Positions 12,715 to 19,052 of a stretch of DNA of 19,052 nt are shown piece by piece. A model generated the notes under the pieces. It had not been told where the DNA came from and searched no databases. It was given only the letters and a program-made list of their open reading frames with translations. The DNA is from Oscillospiraceae bacterium. Its GTDB lineage: Bacteria > Bacillota > Clostridia > Oscillospirales > Oscillospiraceae. A program made the position numbers and the translations under genes. The DNA lies in assembly GCA_016290695.1 (NCBI GenBank), contig JAEEUX010000012.1:1-19052 (forward strand). The letters are read 5' to 3'. Numbering within the stretch: position 1 is the stretch's first letter; every line of letters starts with the position of its first letter.

Positions 12715-14988
12715 ATGAAATATGCCGATAAATTCACTGAGCGCGCCGAGCTTGCCTTTTCACAGGCGCGGCGCACCGCCCTCGCCCTCGGAAGCAAAAC
12801 CGTCGGGACCGACCATCTGCTGCTCGCGCTCGCACTTGAAAGCGAAAGCTCGGCAGGGCGTTTTTTAGCCGAACACAAGCTGAGCTACGAAACGCTGCTC
12901 GGAGTCTGCAAGAGGTTCAGTTATTTCGAAGCGCACGAAACGGCGGGCTCTAAGCTCTCCGCGCCGCTTGAAAAGGTGATAACCCTCGCCGCCTCGGACG
13001 CGGCAAGGCTCCGCCGCGCGTTTATCGGCACGGAGCACCTTTTGGCGGCAATACTCCGCGTTCCCGATTGCAGGGGCCGCCAGATTATCGTTCTCGCCGG
13101 GTCAAACGCCGATGAGCTTTTTTCCCGGCTTACGGAGGAAGCCCTCGGCAAGGCGCAGCCCTTTCAGCCCTCCGCTTCCAAAGCCTCCGGCAAGAAACCT
13201 GAGCTGAAAACACTTGAACGCTTCGGATTTGACATGTGCAAGGCGGCGGAGGCGGGAAAATACGACCAGGTATTCTGCCGCGAGGCGGAGCTTAATCGGC
13301 TTATCGAGATACTCTGCCGCAGGACAAAGAATAACCCTGTCCTCGTCGGCGAGCCGGGCGTGGGAAAAACGGCTGTATGCGAGCTGCTTGCCCAGCGGCT
13401 TGCCTCCGGCTCGGTTCCCGCGCGGCTCTACGGGAAGAGACTCATATCGCTTGATTTGGCTGCGATGCTCGCGGGAACGCGTTTTCGCGGCGATTTTGAG
13501 GAACGTGTAAAAACCTGTCTCGACGAAGTGAAGGCAGCGGGCAACATCATTCTTTTCATCGACGAGATACACTGTCTCGCCGGGGCGGGTGCATCCGAGG
13601 GCTCAATAGACGCAGCGAGCATACTCAAGCCCGCTCTCGGGCGCGGCGAAATACGTCTCATAGGCGCAACGACCTTTGCCGAATACCGTAAATACATCGA
13701 AAAAGACGGCGCGCTGGAGCGCCGTTTTCAAAGGCTTACGGTGAACGAACCAAGCGGCGAGGACACGATGACGATACTGCGCGGCCTGCGCCCGAAATTT
13801 GAGCTTTTTCACGCCGTAAGCATTTCGGACGACGCGATCTCTGCCGCCGCAGAGCTCTCCGAACGTTATATAAATGACCGCAGGCAGCCGGACAAGGCGA
13901 TAGACCTTCTGGATGAAGCCTGCGTTTCCGCAGTGCTCTCCCCCTCCGGCGAAGCCTGCGTCCTGCGCGAGAACGTCGCCCGAGCCGTATCGCTCTGGAC
14001 GGGCGTTCCAATCACCGAGCTTTCCGAAGCGGAGGCAAAGCAGCTCATGACGCTTGAAGCGCGCCTGAAAAAGAGGATAATCGGGCAGGACGAAGCCGTA
14101 AGATCCGCGGCGGCAGCGATACGGCGCGGCAAAAGCGCGATAAACGGCGCTGAACGCCCCACAGCGTCAATTCTGTTTCTCGGGCCGACGGGAACTGGCA
14201 AGACCGAGCTTGCCCGTGCCGTCGCGGAAACGGTTTTCGGAGGCAAGGAAGCGCTCGTCCGGTTCGACATGTCCGAATACATGGAAAAGTTATCTGTATC
14301 CTCGCTCATCGGCGCGCCGCCGGGTTACGCCGGTTACGGCGAGGGCGGGCGGCTTACCGAGGCCGTCAGGAAAAAACCTTACTGCGTCGTCCTATTCGAC
14401 GAAATTGAAAAGGCACACCCGGACGTGACCAATCTCCTGCTGCAAATTCTTGACCGCGGCGCCTTGACAGACGCGCTCGGACGAGAGGTCAGCTTTAAAA
14501 ACTGTCTGATCATACTGACCTCCAACATCGGCGGGGAGTTAGGCTCGGAGTTGCACCGAAGGCTTGGCTTCGCCGCCTCGGAAGAGCGGGACGAGAGCAT
14601 CCGCCGCGATGCCATCGCGCAGCTTCGCCGCCGTTTCAGCCCCGAGTTGCTGGCAAGGCTTGACAATACGATAGTTTTCCATAGGCTCGGTCCCTCGGAG
14701 CTGCTGCTGATTGCCGAAAAGGAGCTGAACGGGCTAAGCAAAAGGCTGGCAGAACTCGGAATAAGCTTTCTGCCTCTCCCCTGCGTTGCCCGTCATATTA
14801 CCTCAGCTCTTCAAAGCGATTACGGTGCGCGCGAAATAAGCCGCAGGATAAAGGAACTCATAGAGGACAGGCTTTCTGAGATGCTGCTTTCAGGCGAAGT
14901 GAAGCGCGGCGACAGGATAACCGTTTCCGTCTCGGGCGGGAAAATGGAGTTCTCTGCCGCGGAAAGCTGCCGCAGCGCCTCCGGCTGA
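12715..14988 (+). CDS. ClpC-type AAA+ unfoldase lacking the middle domain
   Basis: 757 residues from ATG 12715, behind GAAGGAG. Domains in order: N-terminal double Clp-N repeat (about 1-145); D1 ATPase with Walker A GEPGVGKT (212-219), Walker B ILFIDE (279-284) and arginine fingers R336/R337; a very short junction; D2 with Walker A GPTGTGKT (490-497) and Walker B VVLFDE (558-563); C-terminal D2-small domain (about 655-740). The tripeptide LGF at 617-619 sits where ClpP-binding loops lie, so partnership with ClpP is likely. Between LLDEAC (398-403) and WTGVP (428-432) there are only about 25 residues, whereas ClpC and ClpB carry a coiled-coil middle domain there. ClpC proteins are usually 810-850 residues; ClpA, also without that domain, is about 758. 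Sequence style (WTGVP, APPGYAGYGEGG) is ClpC-like. Single gene, divergent from ferredoxin; no mcsA, mcsB or ctsR beside it. Confidence 0.9.
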   Translation: MKYADKFTERAELAFSQARRTALALGSKTVGTDHLLLALALESESSAGRFLAEHKLSYETLLGVCKRFSYFEAHETAGSKLSAPLEKVITLAASDAARLRRAFIGTEHLLAAILRVPDCRGRQIIVLAGSNADELFSRLTEEALGKAQPFQPSASKASGKKPELKTLERFGFDMCKAAEAGKYDQVFCREAELNRLIEILCRRTKNNPVLVGEPGVGKTAVCELLAQRLASGSVPARLYGKRLISLDLAAMLAGTRFRGDFEERVKTCLDEVKAAGNIILFIDEIHCLAGAGASEGSIDAASILKPALGRGEIRLIGATTFAEYRKYIEKDGALERRFQRLTVNEPSGEDTMTILRGLRPKFELFHAVSISDDAISAAAELSERYINDRRQPDKAIDLLDEACVSAVLSPSGEACVLRENVARAVSLWTGVPITELSEAEAKQLMTLEARLKKRIIGQDEAVRSAAAAIRRGKSAINGAERPTASILFLGPTGTGKTELARAVAETVFGGKEALVRFDMSEYMEKLSVSSLIGAPPGYAGYGEGGRLTEAVRKKPYCVVLFDEIEKAHPDVTNLLLQILDRGALTDALGREVSFKNCLIILTSNIGGELGSELHRRLGFAASEERDESIRRDAIAQLRRRFSPELLARLDNTIVFHRLGPSELLLIAEKELNGLSKRLAELGISFLPLPCVARHITSALQSDYGAREISRRIKELIEDRLSEMLLSGEVKRGDRITVSVSGGKMEFSAAESCRSASG

Positions 14989-14996
14989 AAACGCGG

Positions 14997-15026
14997 TTGT
15001 AATTTTACGCTTCTGTATGCTATAAT
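14997..15026 (+). promoter_or_regulatory. Predicted dnaE promoter (extended -10)
   Basis: TTGTAA (14997-15002), 18-base spacer, perfect TATAAT (15021-15026) preceded by TGC, an extended -10 element. It lies 9 bases past the clpC-like stop and would start transcription near 15033, about 50 bases before the dnaE ATG. Confidence 0.7.
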
Positions 15027-15028
15027 CA

Positions 15029-15062
15029 TTTTCGGCAGGCTGAGCTTTCGGCTTGCCGAAAA
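15029..15062 (+). other. Long hairpin at the predicted 5' end of the dnaE transcript
   Basis: Nine-bp outer stem TTTTCGGCA/TGCCGAAAA (15029-15037 and 15054-15062), a G-T pair, then a five-bp inner stem GCTGA/TCGGC (one wobble) around a GCTT loop: about 15 pairs in 34 bases. It is followed by AATAATTTT, then the GGGAG ribosome binding site. It could end clpC transcripts weakly, or form the capped 5' end of the dnaE mRNA, since the predicted start falls inside its left arm. Confidence 0.7.
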
Positions 15063-15082
15063 ATAATTTTGGGAGCTAAGAC

Positions 15083-18000
15083 ATGGCTTTTGCACATCTT
15101 CACGTTCATACGGAATACAGCCTCCTTGACGGTGCGTGCCGCATAGACCGCCTGCTCAGCCGCGTCAAGGAGCTGGGGCAGACTGCCTGCGCCATCACCG
15201 ATCACGGCGTTATGTACGGCGCGGTCAGCTTCTATAAGGAAGCTATAAAGCAGGGCATAAAGCCCGTCATCGGCTGCGAGGTCTATGTCGCACCCCGGTC
15301 TCTCCATGACAAGGAGCACGGGATAGACAACGAAAGCTTCCACCTCGTTCTTCTTTGCAAAAACGAAACGGGCTACCATAACCTCTGCTACCTTGAAAGC
15401 GTTGCCTTCACGGAGGGCTTTTACAACAAGCCGAGGATAGACAAGGCGCTCCTGCGCGAGCATTGCGACGGGCTTATCGCCCTCTCCGCCTGCCTCGCCG
15501 GGGAGCTGCCGAGGCTCATTCTGCGCGGCGAATACGATAAGGCCAAGGCCGAGGCGCTTGAAATGCAGGCGCTCTTCGGAGAGGGCAACTATTATCTTGA
15601 GCTTCAGGACCACGGCATCGCCGACCAGCGCGAGGTGAACACCGGTCTTCTCCGCCTCCACCGCGAGACGGGCATCCCCCTCGTCGTAACCAACGACGCG
15701 CACTATATTTCCCGCGAGGACGCCTACGCGCAGGACGTTCTGCTCTGCATCCAGACGCAGAAAACCGTTGACGACGCGGACCGTATGCGTTTTGAAACGA
15801 ACGAATTTTACATAAAGAGCGAGGAGGAAATGCGCTCGCTCTTCCCCAATTACGCCGAAGCTGCCGACAACACGCAGAAGATTGCCGACGAATGCAATTT
15901 CGATTTTCAGTTCGGAACCTATCACCTGCCGGAATTCAAGCTTCCGGAAGACGCCGCCGACAGCCGCAGCTATCTCCATCAGCTTTGCCAGGAGGGGCTT
16001 GAGCGGCGATACGGCGAGCGCAGCGCCGAGCTGCGCGGCCAGCTTGAATATGAGCTTGACATGATAAACAAGATGGGCTTCAACGAGTATTTCCTCATAG
16101 TCCGCGACTTCATCCATTTTGCCAAAACAAACGGCATACCCGTCGGCCCCGGTCGCGGCTCGGCGGCGGGCAGCATAGTCTCCTACTGTCTCGACATCAC
16201 GGATGTCGACCCCATAAAATACAGCCTCTATTTTGAGCGTTTCCTTAACCCGGAGCGCGTGAGCATGCCGGATATCGACATAGATTTCTGCGTGAACCGC
16301 CGCGGCGAGGTTATAGATTATGTAAACCGTAAATACGGCTCCGACCATGTCGCGCAGATAGTCACCTTCGGAACCATGGCGGCGCGCAACGCTATTCGCG
16401 ACGTTGCCCGCGCGCAGGGCATAAGCTACAGCGAGGCGGACGCGGCGGCAAAGCTCGTTCCCGAGGCGCTGAACATCACGCTTGAAAAGGCACTGAGCGT
16501 TTCAAAGCCCCTGCGCGAGCTGTATGAGCGCGACGACACGATGAAAAAGCTTTTCGACACCGCTATGGCGCTCGAAGGCATGCCGCGAAACGCCTCCACC
16601 CACGCGGCGGGCGTGGTTATCACGAAAAAGCCGGTCTACGAATACGTCCCCCTCTCGCGCAACGACGAGCTTACCGTTACGCAGTATTCGATGACGCAGC
16701 TTGAAGAGCTTGGCCTTCTCAAAATGGACTTTCTCGGCCTGCGAAACCTCACGGTAATTCACGACGCCGTGGAGCTTATCCGCAAAACCGTTCCCGAATT
16801 TGACCTCAACGCCATCCCGGACGACGATAAAAAGGTTTTCGATATGCTCACCGAGGGCAGGACCACGGGCGTATTCCAGATGGAAAGCAGCGGCATGACC
16901 GGCGTTTGCATAAGCCTCAAGCCGAAAAACATCGAGGATATAACCGCTATCATCGCGCTTTACCGCCCCGGCCCGATGGACTCCATTCCCCGTTTCGTCG
17001 AATGCAAGCACCACCCGGAGAAGATAAAATACCGCCACCCGATGCTTGAAAGCATCCTCAGCGTCACTTACGGCTGCATAGTCTATCAGGAGCAGGTCAT
17101 CGAGATTTTCCGGCGGCTCGCGGGCTTTTCGCTCGGGCAGGCGGATATGATACGCCGCGCCATGTCCAAGAAAAAGCAGGCGGAGATAGTCAAGGAGCGC
17201 CAGACCTTCATCTACGGCGACGAAAGCCGCGGCATAGCCGGGGCGCTGGCTAACGGTATACCCGAGGAGACCGCCGCCGCGATTTACGACGAAATTCTTG
17301 ATTTCGCCAACTACGCCTTCAACAAGGCCCACGCCGTTTCCTACGCCATCGTTGCCTACCAGACGGCGTACCTTAAATGCTACTACCCATGCCAGTACAT
17401 GGCCGCGCTCATAACCTCCGTTCTTGACAAGACGGAAAAAATCGCGGAATACATCGCCGACTGCCGCGACAACGGCATACAGCTCCTGCCGCCGGATATC
17501 AACGAATCCGAGGACGGCTTTGCCGTTTCGGGCTCCAATATCCGCTTCGGCCTCGCCGCCGTGAAGAATATAGGCAGAGCCTTCATCAAGGGCGTTATAG
17601 CCGAGCGCCGCGCGGGAGGACGCTTCACCTCGCTGGAGGATTTCTGCCGCAGAACAGGCGGAGTTGACCTCAACAAGCGCGCCCTTGAATGTCTCATAAA
17701 GGCTGGAGCCTTCGACAGCTTCGGCAAAAACAGGCGCCAGATGCTTGAGGTTTCCGATAAAATACTCGATTATATCGCCAGCGACCGCAGGCGCAACCTT
17801 GAGGGGCAGATGGATCTTTTCGGCGAGACGGAGGAAAAGGCCGACCTCACGGAATACCCCAATGTTCCCGAGTTTGACAAGGGCGAACTCATGCAGATGG
17901 AAAAGGACGTTACGGGGCTTTACCTCTCCGGCCACCCGATGGACGAATACCGCGCCGTCACAAAGGCGCTGAACGCCGTGCCGATAGCCGCCGTGCTCAA

Positions 18001-18607
18001 TTCCTTCGGAAGCGACGGAACGGGCGAATTTTCCGACGACCAGTTCATCACCGTCGCCGGGATAGTCACGGCCTTCAAGACGAAAACCACCAAGAACCGC
18101 TCGCTCATGGCCTACGTCACCGTAGAAGACACGACGGGCGCTATCGAGCTGCTTGTTTTCCAGCGGACACTCGACGAGCTGACTTCCCCTGTCAATTCCG
18201 GCGAGCCGGTGCTCGTAAAGGGCCGCGTTTCCGCGCGCGACGAGAAGAACCCGCAGATAGTATGCTCTGCGATGACTTATCTCAAAAAAGACTATACAAG
18301 CGAGGAGCTTGCCTCCCTGCGCGGCAGGAAGAATTATTCAAGCCGCCCTGCGGAAAAGGCATCCGCCGCCCCGGCAAGGAGTGCCGATAAAGGCGCGGAA
18401 AAGACGCTCTACGTCAAGCTCAGCTCGACGGACACGGCTTCTTACGAGAGGATAAAGCTCATTCTGATTATGTTCCCCGGAAACGAAAAGCTCGTTTTGT
18501 ATTTTGCTGACACGAAGCAGCAGTTATCAACGCGCTGCGTGATACACCCTGCGCTCATACGGGAATTAAAGGAAATGCTCGGCGACGAAAACGTCGTGGT
18601 GAAATAA
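15083..18607 (+). CDS. dnaE: DNA polymerase III alpha subunit (DnaE-type) with PHP domain
   Basis: 1174 residues from ATG 15083, GGGAG seven bases upstream. Order of domains: PHP (about 1-270), palm/thumb/fingers of the C-family polymerase (about 280-830), helix-hairpin-helix region (about 830-900), OB fold (about 1000-1080), and a short C-terminal region. Catalytic aspartates are visible: D399 and D401 in PDIDIDF and D549 in KMDFLG, equivalent to E. coli D401, D403 and D555. PHP metal ligands look complete: H7, H9, D16, H41, E66, H87, C137, D205, H207, whereas E. coli has lost some, so a PHP-based proofreading exonuclease is possible. GPGRGSAAGS (355-364) and YRPGPMDS are further family blocks. 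It copies DNA in the replisome, bound to the beta clamp; in Bacillota it often works beside PolC. The gene ends against a foreign-looking fragment. Confidence 0.98.
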   Translation: MAFAHLHVHTEYSLLDGACRIDRLLSRVKELGQTACAITDHGVMYGAVSFYKEAIKQGIKPVIGCEVYVAPRSLHDKEHGIDNESFHLVLLCKNETGYHNLCYLESVAFTEGFYNKPRIDKALLREHCDGLIALSACLAGELPRLILRGEYDKAKAEALEMQALFGEGNYYLELQDHGIADQREVNTGLLRLHRETGIPLVVTNDAHYISREDAYAQDVLLCIQTQKTVDDADRMRFETNEFYIKSEEEMRSLFPNYAEAADNTQKIADECNFDFQFGTYHLPEFKLPEDAADSRSYLHQLCQEGLERRYGERSAELRGQLEYELDMINKMGFNEYFLIVRDFIHFAKTNGIPVGPGRGSAAGSIVSYCLDITDVDPIKYSLYFERFLNPERVSMPDIDIDFCVNRRGEVIDYVNRKYGSDHVAQIVTFGTMAARNAIRDVARAQGISYSEADAAAKLVPEALNITLEKALSVSKPLRELYERDDTMKKLFDTAMALEGMPRNASTHAAGVVITKKPVYEYVPLSRNDELTVTQYSMTQLEELGLLKMDFLGLRNLTVIHDAVELIRKTVPEFDLNAIPDDDKKVFDMLTEGRTTGVFQMESSGMTGVCISLKPKNIEDITAIIALYRPGPMDSIPRFVECKHHPEKIKYRHPMLESILSVTYGCIVYQEQVIEIFRRLAGFSLGQADMIRRAMSKKKQAEIVKERQTFIYGDESRGIAGALANGIPEETAAAIYDEILDFANYAFNKAHAVSYAIVAYQTAYLKCYYPCQYMAALITSVLDKTEKIAEYIADCRDNGIQLLPPDINESEDGFAVSGSNIRFGLAAVKNIGRAFIKGVIAERRAGGRFTSLEDFCRRTGGVDLNKRALECLIKAGAFDSFGKNRRQMLEVSDKILDYIASDRRRNLEGQMDLFGETEEKADLTEYPNVPEFDKGELMQMEKDVTGLYLSGHPMDEYRAVTKALNAVPIAAVLNSFGSDGTGEFSDDQFITVAGIVTAFKTKTTKNRSLMAYVTVEDTTGAIELLVFQRTLDELTSPVNSGEPVLVKGRVSARDEKNPQIVCSAMTYLKKDYTSEELASLRGRKNYSSRPAEKASAAPARSADKGAEKTLYVKLSSTDTASYERIKLILIMFPGNEKLVLYFADTKQQLSTRCVIHPALIRELKEMLGDENVVVK

Positions 18608-18614
18608 GAAGTAA

Positions 18615-19052
18615 TATCATGTTAATCCAACGGCGGAAAAAGCCACAGCCGCCGAAAAGTTCAAAGAGCTGGTACAAAACTCAAAATACGCATTCAGTGC
18701 CGAACATAACGTTCACAGCGAAGAGGGAAAGAAAGTTGAGGCTAAGCTTTGGGATTACTTTGTGTCTTCTGTTAAGGTGGGGAATACCACAACACCGGTG
18801 ATTTTCTCGGTGAGGAGTATAGAGGACGATTATCGGAGCCAAATCTATGCTGTAAACATAAAAAATGAAGAGGCAGCTACCTCCCGCGGGGACGCATCAC
18901 GGGAAAACCCGCAAAGTCGCCTTCCGAGTTACGGAGGGTTCACTACCTCTAACGGTGATAAAATATCACAGAAGGGAGGAATTGTCAATAGGGAATATTC
19001 CTATAAATCCGACTACGAGGATTATCTGAATGCTCTTGAGCAGGACGATGAA
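18615..19052 (+). pseudogene. 5'-truncated fragment of a large mobile-element or phage-type protein
   Basis: A frame open for 146 codons to the right edge, entered directly after a TAA at 18612-18614 that lies 4 bases past the dnaE stop. It has no ATG; the first possible start is a GTG at 18777 without a ribosome binding site, and the residues before it already look like structured protein (EKFKELVQNSKYAFSAEHN, then KVEAKLWDYFVSSVKV). The middle part, with TPVIFSVRS and IYAVNIKNEE, has the beta-strand feel of the small nuclease-like modules found at the ends of large polyvalent proteins of phages and conjugative elements; the tail is polar and Ser/Gly/Asp-rich. This is weak recognition, not an alignment. 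It is AT-richer than dnaE. A start outside the window is impossible because the frame is closed on its left side; the right end is not seen. Confidence 0.5.

Noticed and set aside
15026..17935. Two very long antisense frames opposite dnaE (440 and 477 codons)
   Set aside because: They lie in the reverse of a certain dnaE gene; GC-rich codon use leaves the opposite strand open. No ribosome binding site and no recognisable domains.
18619..18801. 60-codon ATG frame just after dnaE
   Set aside because: Out of frame with the longer open frame, no ribosome binding site, product is Lys/Arg/Pro-rich and unlike a protein; the 146-codon frame explains the region better.
18880..19000. Short palindromes (CGGG-AAAA-CCCG, GTGATA-AAA-TATCAC, GGAATATTCC) as a possible recombination site
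   Set aside because: They lie inside an open coding frame and are short; nothing ties them to an integrase or an attachment site.
1..19052. CRISPR array, tRNA or rRNA genes
   Set aside because: No regularly spaced direct repeats and no cloverleaf or rRNA-like sequence was seen on either strand.

Overview
The window looks like chromosomal DNA of an anaerobic Clostridia-type Bacillota, perhaps Oscillospirales-like; this is an inference from gene content and no rRNA is present to test it. Pointers are an acetogen-style folate one-carbon operon with MetV, a low-GC Gram-positive ClpC-type ATPase, an SLH-domain surface protein, a 2[4Fe-4S] ferredoxin, strong AGGAGG-type ribosome binding sites and a DnaE with an N-terminal PHP domain. 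Most genes are GC-rich; one islet at about 8050-9800 is clearly AT-richer.

Layout. (1) 1-4347, minus strand: fhs, fchA, folD, metV (the last runs off the left edge), the methyl-branch folate enzymes that carry formate to methylene-THF and on to methyl-THF. Two consensus-like promoters sit upstream of fhs. FolD lacks the Lys and Gln needed for cyclohydrolase activity, and the separate cyclohydrolase FchA next to it probably supplies that step. (2) 4678-6697, minus: the redox chaperone hslO (Hsp33), overlapping an exported SLH-domain protein. (3) 6841-7967, plus: tspO and an Apt-like phosphoribosyltransferase, closed by a strong hairpin terminator shared with the convergent genes. (4) 8086-9522, minus: an AT-rich three-gene cluster coding for a membrane-anchored Pro/Thr-repeat protein with a His/Cys domain, a 53-residue basic protein and a voltage-sensor K+ channel. 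It is probably acquired and is the most likely place for an undescribed small system. (5) 9835-12523, minus: ferredoxin, then trmN6, rsmI and a diacylglycerol-kinase-family lipid kinase, packed tightly after a terminator hairpin that lies directly against the trmN6 start. (6) 12715-18607, plus: a ClpC-type ATPase without the middle domain, and dnaE with a long hairpin at its predicted transcription start. (7) 18615-19052, plus: a start-less open frame pressed against the dnaE stop, most likely the 5'-truncated remnant of a large mobile-element or phage-type protein.

I saw no tRNA, rRNA, CRISPR array, transposase or complete prophage. Most of the window is housekeeping. The more unusual points are the FolD/FchA division of labour, the channel islet, the hairpin at the trmN6 start, the ClpC without its middle domain and the truncated fragment after dnaE.
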